Assembly (NCBI GenBank): GCA_027563935.2
Contig: CM050451.1
Span: 27,109,565 to 27,173,564 of the forward strand
DNA length: 64,000 nt
Reading direction: 5' to 3'
Source: Costus lasius
Lineage: Eukaryota; Streptophyta; Magnoliopsida; Zingiberales; Costaceae
A model generated the notes under the pieces. That model ran no database searches and was not told the origin of the DNA. It saw nothing but the letters and a program-made list of their open reading frames with translations. This document shows positions 36,492-47,961 of the stretch, piece after piece. How positions within the stretch are numbered: the stretch's first letter is position 1; each line of letters starts with the position of its first letter. A program made the translations under genes and the position numbers.

Positions 36492-37924
36492 TGATAGCCG
36501 GTAAATTAGCCATTCCGCAAGTATACGGACTATCGAAGTAATATATATGTATCGATCCCACAGGGACCAAATACCAAGTACCGACTGATTAGATTACCAC
36601 AAGCTAGACGATCTTTAAGTGGTTGTGAAATGGTCGCTAAGATCTAAAATTAAGCTAAACAAGAGATAAGCAAGGCAAATAGAATTGAAAGCTAGGTAAT
36701 CGCACGATGCAAGGTCTAAGGATGGTTAGGATCAAGGCTAGGGTCCACCGCCTTGATGCGCTATGCGTGGATTGATAACAATATGAAAGTCCCCTTTTAA
36801 ATCTTAGGGCGATCCAAAGGTGTGCAAGTCGTCCTCTCTCGAGTGATGCAACTTGCGACTAGGAGCTTTACCCGATTTAGCGTCTACCGTCATAGGACGC
36901 AAGATCGCATAAACTCATTGAGTGCCGGATCGTACATACCATCCCATCATTTGTACATGTTGTCCCCTCTCGGGCGATACAACAAGGTATTTGTACGGTT
37001 GGACGCCTACCCTCGTAGTATGCCTACCTGAACAAACCCAATGAGCACAAAATGGCATACACTACCCGTACCTAATCAACCACTCTCGTGCGATGATTGA
37101 GGTACCCTCGCCTAGGCTATCAAATATCTAGATGTGCCTCTCGGCAATACCGGATATCTAAGACATGAAGAAAGCAACAAAGTAATCTTCATTCAAGGGG
37201 TGCAACTAAGCAAGGTAAGACAATCTAGGGTTTACAAAATATCATCATAATCCACACATAGAACAGTCAAGGGGTTTTCCCAAGCCCTGAAATAAGGCTT
37301 AAGCTACACAAACCATAATGCAAAGCCAAGCATACAAGTCTCCCAATACATCATCCATGAATAAGCAAGTAGAGCAAGGTAAATGAGAAGAGGAGGATAG
37401 GACTCCCTCAAGGCGGAAGGATCCGCTCGAAGCTTCTAGGGCTCTCGCCGCAAAAGCTCTCCTCCCCGTTCCGATTAAGCGTCGGTTCCGGTTCCTTGCT
37501 CAGTCGCCGCTCCTCCCTTACGTATCCGCTTTTAAGAATCAATCCCCCCTATTCCTTACGTGAATAGGGTTTTTTTCCTCTTCCTCTATTCTCTTTGTCG
37601 AATTCCACTTTTGCCCCTCTTTAGCCTTCCATTTGACGTGGATAAGTCGAGGGTTGAAACCTGGAAAAATCGGCGTCTGGCGACTCAGAAGTCACGGGGC
37701 GTGATTCCGGTCGCTGGGTGGGCCGTGGTTTAAGCTGTGAATACAGGTTTGGCTGAAAATAGTGGCATTCCTTCGTTTTTCCCCTAAAATGAAGCAAAAA
37801 CACCAAAGAGTGTAGATTCCATAGATATTGCAATAATTCCATATAAAGCAGGTGTAAATGCCAAAATAGTGATGAAATAACAATGGAAATAGCGTATAAA
37901 TTCCTATATAAAAACCACTTAACA
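36492..37924 (-). repeat. 5' LTR of Athila element 1
   Basis: 1433 bp, collinear with the 3' LTR. Differences seen by eye are mostly transitions, with a few single-base indels. That indicates a moderately recent insertion, older than the zero-divergence class. Confidence 0.92.
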
Positions 37925-38241
37925 CATGCCCTATGCTATGACTTTACCTTATGCCATGACTATGACTTTACCTTATGCCGTAACTATATCTTATGCCATG
38001 ACTTTGACTTTACCTTATGCTGTAACTATACCTTATGCCATGCCCTTTGTCATGTTTATGCCTTATACCTTATGCTATGACTATATCTTACGCCTTATGG
38101 CATGTCCTATGACATTACATGAGAGCATGGGGCATGACTATGCCTTATTCCTATGTTGTTGCATACTATGCCCCTTGGCTAGGCTCATGCCTGTTGCATA
38201 ATGTGTTATGTTTTATGCCCTAGTATATGCCCCATGTTATA
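37925..38241. repeat. CATG-word satellite, 317 bp block between the two Athila elements
   Basis: The same vocabulary as the flanking blocks, but mostly in the C-rich orientation (tatgccttatgccatgac). It starts with the CATGC target copy of element 1 and ends with the TTATA copy of element 2, so both elements lie in one original array. Confidence 0.8.
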
Positions 38242-39628
38242 TGATAGGTGAATTCCGCAAGTATACGGACTATCGAAGTAATAAATATGTATCGATCCCA
38301 CAGGGACCAAATACCAAGTACCGACTAATTAGATTACCTCAAGCTAGATGATCCTTAATTGGGTGTGAAATGGTTGCTAAGATCTAAAATTAAACTAAAC
38401 AAGAAATAAGCTAAGCAAATAGAATTGAAAGCTAGGTAATTGCACGATGCAAGGTCTCAGGATGGGTAGGATCAAGGCTAGGGTCCACCGCCTTGATGCG
38501 CTATGCGTGGATTGATAACAATATGAAAGTCCCTTTTTAAACTTAGGGTGATCCAAAGGTGCGCAAAGTCGTCCTCTCTCGAGTGATGCGACTTGCGACT
38601 AGGAGTTTACCAGATTTAGCGTCTACCGTCGTAGGACGCGAAACCGAATGAGCTCATTGAGGGCCGGATCGTGCATACCATTCCATCATTTGTACATGTT
38701 GTCCTCTCTCGAGTGATGCAACAAGGTGCTTATACGATCAAACGTCTACCGTCGTAGTACGCTTAACCTGTATAAACCCAAAGAGTGCCAAATGGTGTAC
38801 ACTACCTGTACTCAATCGACCACTCTCGTGCGACGATTGAGATACTCCTGCCTAGGGTTTACAACATCTGGACGTACCTCTCGACCCTACCAGATATCTA
38901 AGAGCATGAAATTAACACAATGTAAAACTTCATTCAATAGGTGCAACTAGGCATGATAAGACAATCTAGGGTTCACAATATAAAGCTATAATCCACACAT
39001 AGAACATTCAAGGGGCTTTCCCTACCCCTGAAACAAATTTAAGTTACAATATCCATGTTCCAAAGCAAAGCATCATTCAATCCAGTCAATACATCCATGG
39101 TTAACAATGAGGCGATCAAATAGATGGGAGATAGGAAAACAAGACTCCCTCAAGAAGGAAGAAGCCGCCTAAGAAGCCTTCTTTTGCCTCCGATTGGTCG
39201 TCCGCCTCCTTCACGCTCCCACATTGAAGGATTTTCCTCTTTCCTTCGCTGCTCAGCCGTCGCCCTCCTCCTTACGTGCGTGCGTGAACCTTTTTTCAAT
39301 CCCCCCGTTCTCTTTACGTGAATAGGGTTTTGTCCCTTTCCTCTCCTCTCCTTGTCGAATTCCACTTTTTCCCTCCTGGAGCCCTCTGTCTGATGTGGAT
39401 AAGTTGAGGGGTGAAGATCTGGAAAATCGGTATAAGGCGACACCAAAGCCATGGGGTATGGTTTTGGTCACTGGGTGGACCGTGGTTTTCACCGAGAATA
39501 CAGATTTCGCTGAAAATGGTGGCATTCCCTCGCTTTTTCACTGAAATGATGCAAAAACACCAAAGAGTGTAGATTCCGAAGATAAAGCAATAATTCCATG
39601 CAAATAAGGTGTAAATGCTAGAAAGTAA
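38242..39628 (-). repeat. 3' LTR of Athila element 2, truncated at its inner end
   Basis: It matches 51140-52577 up to 'gctagaaa.gtaaag' near 39628, then jumps to sequence equivalent to about 29776 of element 1 ('aggaac.attcagtatc'). The deletion therefore removed about 60 bp of LTR plus the polypurine tract and nearby non-coding DNA. Confidence 0.82.
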
Positions 39629-40180
39629 AGGGGGAGGAAGAACCATTCAGTATCGAATTGGGTGTAGACAACTAGCGGCATCCCACCATTTAAGTAGGAG
39701 CTCAACTTACCAACTCAATCTTTTAGTTATCTACCATGAGGGAATAAATCACATGTACTAGATCTATGCAGACAAAATCCATAAAGGGGCAGAATAGTGC
39801 AAATGGATCATACCAAATAGCAAAGGACACATAAAAGCATGCTTAAAGGCAAGCAAGAACGTACTTTAAAGTTCTAGAGTCAGGGGGGAGACAGTCATCT
39901 AACTATTAAGGCAATAATAAATAACAAGGCCACAGTCAGGAGTATCAAAAGTTAAAACTTTCAATAATAAGGACTCAATGCAAACCAAAACAAACCAAAT
40001 TCAAAAGTTAAAATTGAAACTTTCGACGACAAATGGATCATATCAAAATAAATACAGACTAAACTATGCAAACCAAACCACCAAACCCCCACCCGCATGG
40101 TAAAATAGGCATTGTCTCTGATGCCAAAATAGAAGAATAGTGAGGCATACAAAAAATGGGTGAGTGCAAGTACTCACAAA

Positions 40181-41689
40181 CTAGTCTTCGGGGTCATCCC
40201 CTGCGTCGCTAAGATCATCATCAGAAGAAGCATCAGAAGGAGAGGAAGAGGTGTCATCATGAGCGGGATGGCGCTGGTAGGGGGCAGTACTCCTGAAGCC
40301 AGGGAAACGAGAATGGAGAAATACATATATGCCCTTCATGTTCGCTGTCAGTGTGTCAAGTTGGGTCCCCTGAGTCTGGAGTTGCTCAAGTATCGAATTG
40401 AGAAGGTCGTGTGTGGTTGGCTGAGTAGGAGCTCTGGGTGCTGGGCCGGCGACGAAGGGAGCAGGAACTGCTGAGGAGGTGCTAGGAGCATCTGCGGCAT
40501 CAGGTCTGATATTCCAGTTCTCGCGGGATCTAATGGTTGTCCGCACGGTGTTGGGGAGCGGGATCGTGTGAAGGCCGTCCCAGAGTAGTAGATGGTACAC
40601 GTCGCAGCGCCTTGAGATCAATTTCATGGCGATACAGGCTTCCATATCTATCCGTCGGCTCCCTTTGGCTTCTGGGGTCCCGTAGGGGTTGTGCCCTAAG
40701 TGCAGCGCCAGCGGAGTCAGCAGACCTCCGATCGCAATGGTTCCCTTGGTGACCCGCCCGACGTGCTCCAGGTGCTTAGCCAAGTAATATCCAGAATTGA
40801 GGGGAAACTAGTGGAGCATACTCCACAAGAAGATCAGCTCCACATGTCGCAGCATACAGTCGCTGTCTTCGTGCGCGAAAAGGGTATGAGCGAGCAGACG
40901 ATGCGCGTAGCACAGGCAGGGATTTGAAATGGTGCTGGCGCGTGTATTCTTGGAGGAGTAATGATCTTCGGAGGAGAGGGATTTCCAGAAAGCATCCTCC
41001 TAGTGACCCGTTGGTTTGTGAAGCTCGACGTCAGTGGGGAAACCATAGACGGCATTGAATTCTTCAAGGGGAAGATGATACTCAGTGTTGTTCATCCGGA
41101 AGCAGATCAAGAATATCTCGTTGTCGCGTCCTGAGCGGCATGTTGAGAAAGAACTTAGTACTTCTAGGGTGAGGCTGAGATGTGTGGGAGAGGGCTGATT
41201 CAAAAATTTCTCCCACCCGAGGTTCCGGAATAACCACAACACATGGTCAAGAAGCCCTAGATGAAGCAGAGTTGGCGAGTCCATACAACAGGTATTAACG
41301 ATGCATCGCTGCGAGAGGGAAAAATACCTGGCTTCTTGGGTGGCGTCACGAAAATGAAGCACATGCCCTTCGGTGGAGGGGTGAAAGTCAGGGTGATGCG
41401 GAGGAGGTGGGGACGGGGAATGGGCGGGTTCTTTCCCCGCTTGACGCCGGCGTTGAGTGGATGAGGGTTCAGGAGCGGGAGGAGGTGCCGGCGTGGGAGC
41501 AGGAGGAGTCGGAGATGGAGTGGGCGCTCTCCTGAGTCTGCTCGGGCGAGTTGATGTGGCGGTGGGCGTAGGCACACCTGAAGGGGTTCGTGCCGGATCA
41601 AGGGAAGCTGGGCCAGGGGATGTTGGTGATGCTTGGTGCGAGCGCTTAGGTAGGTAGGAGGGGCACACGCATACTTTGCGAGGTCCCAT
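40181..41689 (-). pseudogene. Athila env-like (ORF3) gene with two stops
   Basis: It starts MGPRKVCVCPSYLPKRSHQA and, after a Pro/Ser-rich region, carries MDSPTLLHLGLLDHVLWLF, EEFNAVYGFPTDVELHKPT, KGTIAIGGLLTPLALHLGHN and the acidic tail DDLSDAGDDPED. In-frame stops follow '..KPTGH' (at 41000) and '..WSMLH' (near 40808). The same positions in element 1 encode Trp and Gln, so both stops are single transitions. It is homologous over its length to 30314-31851. The function is unknown; it is env-like by position only. Confidence 0.72.
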
Positions 41690-43409
41690 TGAGCTCAGGC
41701 GAGGTCTCGAAGAAGAGTGGGGTGGCAGAACCGAGGGGTCAGCGAAAGAGGCGAAGGCGAACTAGGGTTTTCACGAGGTGAGGAAATGGGGCGAAGCGGT
41801 GAAGCGAAGGGCGCGGGCGTATGAAGGGTTTAAGCAGCTAGGACTTTTGAAGTTAAGTGAGAGGCCCCACCAAAAGTCTTAGGGCGAGGTTGTGGTCGCT
41901 GGGCGCCCCGAGGAACTCTCTGTTCAAAACTGGGACAAATACACTTTGCGCGGCAGAAACTGTCTCCGGAACTCTCGGGCGAGGTCTTGGTTACTGGGTG
42001 CCCCGAGGAACTTTCTGTGAAAAACTTGGACTTCATATATCCCACTGTGAAATCTGTCCTCAGAAACCACGGCCGAGGTTGCGATCACTGGGTGCCCCGA
42101 GGAACATTCTGTGGAGAACTGAACTTGAACTGAAAAGTTGCCTCCAAGGGTCTAAAATTCCACGGCCGAGGTTTTAATCATTGGGCGGCCCGAGGAACTT
42201 TCTGTGGAGAACGGAACTCTTAACTTGGAATGCAGCTTGTGCGAACCACGGGTGTGGCAGTAATCGCTAGGTCGATCATGGAATTCTGAAAATAATGCAA
42301 ATAGCTTCCAATTGCACCCAGATCGTCCCTGGAAAATGACAAACGTATAATTAGGCCCCACAAGGTTATCAAAATAGAGTAGAACCTAATGCTATCACAA
42401 AACTATCTCAACATCATTTGTGGACAACGCAAAGTGTAAAATTCAAAGAACGAATCACCCAAAACTTCAGCAAACTACATGAAGAGAATAGAAATTAGCA
42501 ATCGGCAACAGCTCATCATGGAGAAAAGGATGGACATGAGATCTAGAAATTAAAACGCCAAACAATTTAACTCAATCAAAAGAGAGGTGAAGCAATAAGT
42601 GACTAATAGCATGAGAATTCCACCACACATTACCTTAGATAGCAGGATAAATGTAAGCAGTAAGTGGTAATATCGCTACGTGAGTTACTAGAAAGATGAG
42701 CAGAATGAACACAAAGCCGGTAAACCACTTAGAGAGATCAAAAACTGGGCAAGTGATCAAAAGTTCCGCAGGAAAACAGCAAACCACCGTTGCAACACAG
42801 AGAATGAAATCAGTAAGCGAAAATACCATGGCATTTGCTACAGGGAAGACTAGCGAGGTAGGCACATACTCAAGTAACAACCAAAATAACAGCGCAATAC
42901 CATCCTGATACTATCAAGCCATACTACCAAGTGCAAGCTACTACAAACATCGGAAAAATAAAAGGATAGCTCACTAAGCTACTTGGAGAGAACAAAAGCT
43001 AGTAAGTGACAAATATCATCAAGATGTCGTCCGACACCTCCTAAACACCACAGACGTAAACAGTGCACAGCAACTCCACTAAATAGGCTACCAAATAGAT
43101 GAGAAAGGTAAGTACACAGCTGGTAGACTACAATGAGAAAATGGAAGTGGAGCAAATGATAAACAACATCAAAATACCAGCTCAATACCAACCTAGCACA
43201 ACAATTGAAAACAAAAAGTGGTGGAACCATGGAGTAAACTACCAAAGTGATTATCAAGTTAGGTACTCATCTGAGTGAAGTACTTAAAAAGAGTGAAAGT
43301 GTGCAGGCAAGTGGTTGATAGATCAAAACACATCATGGCAAAGCAAACTAGATCACCATTAAGCTAACTACCAAAAGTGAAAATACCATTAACTAAACAG
43401 CTGAATGAA
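41690..43409 (-). other. Spacer of element 2 with tandem repeats at 41860-42260
   Basis: Four imperfect units carry 'ggcgaggt.t.g.tca.tgggtgccccgaggaac..tctgtg' at intervals of about 85-130 bp. Similar units occur in element 1 at 32040-32340. The rest is A-rich, with short 'ctaccaa' and 'agcaaac' repeats and no conserved frame. Confidence 0.6.
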
Positions 43410-44879
43410 TTAGCAAGAAAAGGGAAAAAGGGGCTTGGGTTGCCTCCCAAGAAGCGCCATTTTAAGGTCTTTGGCTTGACCATGACGCCATGTCAAGGTG
43501 GATCGGGGGGGGGGGGGGGGGGGGGGGGGGTTGGAAAGATGAACAGTGCTCGGCGCCTCAAGCGGCTCATGTGCGAAATAGTGCTTTAAGCGCTGACCAT
43601 TCACAGTAAAAGTCCTAGATTCCCTATCATTGATCTCAATTGCTCCAAAAGGGTGAACTTTCTTGACGGTAAAAGGGCCAGACCATCGTGTTTTGAGCTT
43701 GCCCGGGAATAGCCTAAGCCTAGAGTTGAATAGGAGTACTCGGTCCCCTTCTTTGAAGTCTCTTCTCAAGATTTTCTGATCATGCCATTTCTTCGTGCAC
43801 TCCTTATAAATGCGGGCGTTGTCATAGGCACTCAATCGTATTTCATCGAGCTCATCAAGTTGTAATGGACGTTTCTCACCAGCAGATTTGAAGTTAAAGT
43901 TAAGCGCCCAGATAGCCCAAAATGCCTTATGTTCTAATTCAACCGGTAGATGCCACGATTTACCGTATATCAGCTAGTATGGGGACATCCCAATAGGCAT
44001 TTTGAATGCGGTACGGTACGCCCAAAGAGCATCCTCCAATTTTATTGACCAATCTGTTCATGCTCTAGATACTGTTTTCTCCAGGATTTTCTTTAGCTCA
44101 CAGTTTGATATCTCGACTTGACCACTGGTTTGCAGGTGGTACGGCGTGGCAACCTTGTGGGCAACTCCATATTTCCTTAGAAGTGTTGCAAATTGTTGCT
44201 CAATAAAATGCGAGCCCCCATCACTAATGACCACTCGCGGCACTCCAAACCGCGGGAATATTATCTTCTTGAATAAACGCATGACAACTTGAGAGTCGTT
44301 AGTGGGGGATGCCATCGCCTCTACCCACTTCGATCCATAATCCACTGCCACTAAGATATATTTGTGCCCAGATGAGGAGGGGAATGGTCCCATAAAGTCA
44401 ACTCCCCAAACATCAAAAATTTCCACTTCCAAAATGTTGTTCAAAGGCATCTCGTTTCTCCTTGATATGTTATCGGAACGTTGGCACTGGTCGCAAGCCT
44501 GAACAAATCTTCTGGCATCCCGAAATAGTGTTGGCCAATAGAACCCACTTTGGAGAACCTTGAAAGCAGTCTTGGATGTGCTACAATGCTCCCCATATGC
44601 AGATCCATGGCAGTGAAATAGGACATCCCGGTATTCATCTTCAGGTAAGCACCGCCAGAAGACTCCATTAGCACATCTCTTGAAAAGAAAAGGTTCATCC
44701 CAATAGTAATGTCGAACATCAGAAAGGAACTTCTTCCTTTGCTGATAAGTGAGTTCAGGAGGCAAAACGTTAGCGGCTAAGAAGTTCACGAAGTCTGCAT
44801 ACCAAGGCATTTCAATACTGGAGAGCGCCATAAGTTTCTCATCGGGGAAAAAGTCATTGATACTTGATTCTTGTTCCAA
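43410..44879 (-). pseudogene. Athila element 2 integrase, decayed
   Basis: The HHCC-type zinc-binding region includes [12 protein letters not shown] and [10 protein letters not shown]. The catalytic D-D-E is seen as [16 protein letters not shown] and [17 protein letters not shown]. After stops at 44058-44060 and near 43974 comes the C-terminal part with KEGDRVLLFNSRLRLFPGKL, KTRWSGPFTVKKV and FTVNGQRLKHYF. No chromodomain follows. A 26-base G run (43505-43530) encodes extra prolines near the end. Integrase would insert element cDNA into chromosomes, but this copy cannot be made intact. Confidence 0.85.
43505..43530. repeat. 26-base poly-G tract in the integrase C-terminus
   Basis: An uninterrupted G run (C run on the coding strand) follows GATC. 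The equivalent site in element 1 (near 33536) has only five G. It expands a proline codon run in the frame. Confidence 0.85.
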
Positions 44880-45452
44880 TTCGTTTTCTTGCTCATGGGT
44901 GATACGTGAGAGATGATCGGCAACTGAGTTCTCGGCCCCCTTCTTATCTCGAACTTCTATGTCGAATTCTTGGAGTAGTAAAATCCATCTTATCAGTCAC
45001 GGTTTGGCATCTTTCTTTGTCATCAAGTACCTAATAGCTGCATGATCGGTAAAAACAATAACTTTAGAATAAACAATGTAAGACTGAAACTTGTCAAATA
45101 CAAAAACCACAGCCAATAGCTCTTTCTCGGTGGTCGCGTAATTGATCTGCGCGTCATCCAGCGTGCGGCTCGCGTAGTAAATTGCATGCAACTGGTTCTC
45201 CTTTCGTTGTCCTAGTACCGCACCCACGGCGTAGTCACTCGCGTCACACATGATCTCAAATGGGAGGGACCAATCTAGCGGTTGCATTATCGGTGCTGAA
45301 ATCAAGGCTTCCTTCAACGTGGTAAAAGCTTGCAAGCAGTCCCTATCAAAAATAAAAGGCACATCCTTAGCAAGAAGACATGTCAATGGTCTAGCTATTT
45401 TTGAAAAATCTTTTATAAAGCACCGGTAAAAATCGGCATGACCCAAAAAGCT
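44880..45452 (-). pseudogene. Athila element 2 RNase H region
   Basis: GHADFYRCFIKDFSKIARPL, the connection region, leads into the RNase H domain with FEIMCDASDYAVGAVLGQR (first catalytic Asp), YASRTLDDAQINYATTEKEL (Glu) and VIVFTDHAAIRYL (Asp). Stops occur at 45450-45452 and 44994-44996, both TGA where CGA (Arg) is expected, followed by the usual [12 protein letters not shown]. It would degrade the RNA template after cDNA synthesis. Confidence 0.83.
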
Positions 45453-46790
45453 TCAAATTGCTTTCACAGAAGTTGGAGGTGGTAGCTTCTCAATTGCATC
45501 CACTTTTGCCTTGTCCACTTCTATTCCTCTCTTTGATATCAAGTGTACCAGCACGATGCCCTCTTGTACCATAAAATGACATTTTTCCCAGTTGAGCACG
45601 AGGTCAGCTTCTTGGCACCGCTGCAAGATACGAGATAAATTAGTAAGGCAAACATCAAAAGAGCTACCGTATACGGAGAAGTCGTCCATGAATATATCCA
45701 TCACATCTTCCACAAGATCTGAGAATATTGCAGTCATACAATGTTGGAAAGTTGCTGGAGCGTTGCACAACCTGAATGGCATTCGCCTGTAAGCGAATGT
45801 GCCATAGGGGCAAGTGAACGTCATTTTTTCTTAATCCTCCGGGTGGATAGGAATCTGTAGAAACCCGGAATATCCGTCTAGAAAGCAAAAATCAGAGTTG
45901 TTAGCAAGACGTTCTAACATTTGATCGATAAAAGGTAAAGGGTAGTGGTCTTTGCGGGAGGCTTTATTTAGTTTACGGAAGTCGATACACATTCGCCAAC
46001 CTGTTACCGTCTGTGTCGGTATTAGTTCATCTTTATCGTTCTTAACCACCGTTGTGCCTCCTTTCTTCGGCACGACATGTACCGGACTCACCCACTCACT
46101 ATCGGAGATGGGGTAAATTACCCCCGCATCAAGAAGCTTCAAAATCTCCTTTTTCACTACTTCTTTCAGGTTCGGGTTGAGTTGTCTTTGTCCTTCGATG
46201 GTGGGTTTGCATCCTTCCTCCAGAAATGTCCTATGCATGCAAATGGAGGGGTTAATACCTTTGATGTCCTCCAATGTATATCCAATAACATTCTTATACC
46301 TTCTAAGTGTATCTAAGAGCAATTGAGTTTGCACCTTACCAAGATCCGCATTTACTATCACCGGTAAAGTGGAATTTGAGCCCAAGAATTCATACCTCAA
46401 ATTGTCCGGTAATGGTTTAAGTTCAATCTCCTTAACATCCTTTACCGTGGTACATGGTGCTTCAGGATTAGCTTCGTTTTCTATTTCATTCTTGGAGAGG
46501 CACTCCTCCAAAGGGTTGGGATTGTCAATAATAGTGCCCGAGCTACTCGACTCATCCTCCACAAGATCCACGCTGTAGCAAGTCCCTGCAAAAGTAGGAC
46601 GCTTTAAACATTCAGAAATATCAAAATCGATAGTGTCCTCGCCTACATTCAACTTGAGCTTCCCGTTTTTAACGTCAATAATTGCCCCAGCCATGGCCAA
46701 GAAAGGTCGGCCAAGGATTATGGGAAGTCGGACGTCCTCTTGCATGTCCAGCACAACGAAGTCAGCTGGGATGAAGAATTTACCGACTTT
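45453..46790 (-). pseudogene. Athila element 2 protease end and reverse transcriptase
   Basis: The frame opens with LDMQEDVRLPIILGRPFLAM (end of protease) and a linker, then reverse transcriptase motifs: SEWVSPVHVVPKKGG, WRMCIDFRKLNKASRKDHYP, FLDGYSGFLQIPIHPED (first catalytic Asp) and FMDDFSVYG (45681-45692, the catalytic Asp pair). A TAA at 45828-45830 interrupts after HPED. MPFRLCNAPATFQ carries Arg where Gly is usual. A one-base indel near 46790 separates this frame from gag-protease upstream. Confidence 0.86.
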
Positions 46791-47961
46791 ATCAGTATGT
46801 CTTCCAATATGCCCACAGGGTGTCGTACCGAGTGGTCGGCGAGTTGCAAAGAGATATTTGTCCGCTTGAGTTCCCCCATATCCAACTTCTTGCAGATAGA
46901 GAGCGGTATAAGACTGACACTGGCCCCAAGATCACATAAAGCGTGATCAAAACTCATGTCCCCAATCTGGCATGGGATCGAAAAACTGCCGGGGTCTTTT
47001 AGCTTAGGTGGCAGTTTGTTTTGAATTATGGCGGTACACTCTTCCGTCAGCGCCACTGTTCCTTGGTCTTCCAATTTTCGCTTGTTGGACAATATTTCCT
47101 TGAGAAACTTGGCATAAGATGGCATCTGCGCAAGGGCATCAGTGAAGGGGATATTGATATATAATTTCTTGAGTACTTCTAAGAATTTACCAAATTGGCG
47201 ATCGAGCTTCGGCTTTGCCAATCTTTGCGAAAAAGGAATAGCTGGCACATAAGGGGGCGGGGGTATGTATGCCGGTTCCTTATTCTTTTCTCGTTCAGCA
47301 TCAGACCCTTCCACACCATCCCCTTCCTTTCTCACAATTTTTGGTTCGGCACCCTTTTCTATGTCTAACTGTACCCTAGGCTCGTCTAGTTGCTTCCCAC
47401 TATGGGTGATGATAGCGTTACATTGTTCTCTAGGATTAGCCTCAGGTTGTCCTGGAAGTCTACTAGAAGGTCTAGGTGACGTCAAGGCTTGCTGCGCGAT
47501 CTGATTTTCAAGCATCCTTCCATGTGTGGTCAAAGCTTCAACTTGAGAAGCTAATTGTTGGATGGTCTCGTTCATGCGCTCATTTTGTTTGGATACTTGT
47601 TCAATTTGCTTGGTTTGGTTAGCCATAAAACCTTCAAGCATAGACTCCAAATTTGATTTCGGTGGTTGAGGTGGTGGTTGTTGTCTTTGTTGCTGGAACC
47701 CCACTTGTTGTCTATACTCGGGTTGTTGTGCCGCATTGTTGTTGCGGTATAAGAAATTCGGGTGGCTCTTCCACCCAGGATTATACGTATTGGAGTACGG
47801 GTTATGTTGTGGTCTTGGTTGGAAACTATTGAGAGCATTAACTTGATCCGGTGTAGAGTCCCCAAAAGAGGGAGGTCCCATTTGGTACTCGGCCACAGGT
47901 TGGCTCGGCGTACCACCATTCTCCCAACATACACTATTAACTGATGCAGTGGTGGAGTTCA
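46791..47961 (-). pseudogene. gag: Athila element 2 gag C-terminus and protease
   Basis: Continues gag after the nested solo LTR. It holds a Gln/Asn/Pro-rich linker (YNPGWKSHPNF, QQPEYRQQVGFQQQ), NETIQQLASQVEALTTHGRM, IPPPPYVPAIPFSQRLAKPK, KLYINIPFTDALAQMPSYAK and FLKEILSNKRKLED, then the protease CDLGASVSLIPLSICKKLDM with active site DLGAS. The frame shifts after VGILEDI near 46790. Element 1 lacks the PSYAKFLKEIL block. Confidence 0.83.

Larger units (their letters stand above)
27850..37924 (-). mobile_element. Athila element 1: pol-less derivative with eIF4G-like insert, TSD CATGC
   Basis: A full-length 10,075 bp insertion is flanked by CATGC (27845-27849 and 37925-37929). LTRs are 1432 and 1433 bp and differ at roughly 35-40 sites by eye. 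On the minus strand the order is LTR, tRNA-Asp primer-binding site, gag, protease, eIF4G-like insert, a short integrase tail, spacer with tandem repeats, env-like ORF, Athila-style GGGGACAAGCAAGAG region, polypurine tract, LTR. Reverse transcriptase, RNase H and nearly all of integrase are missing, so it could move only with help from a relative such as element 2. Confidence 0.9.
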
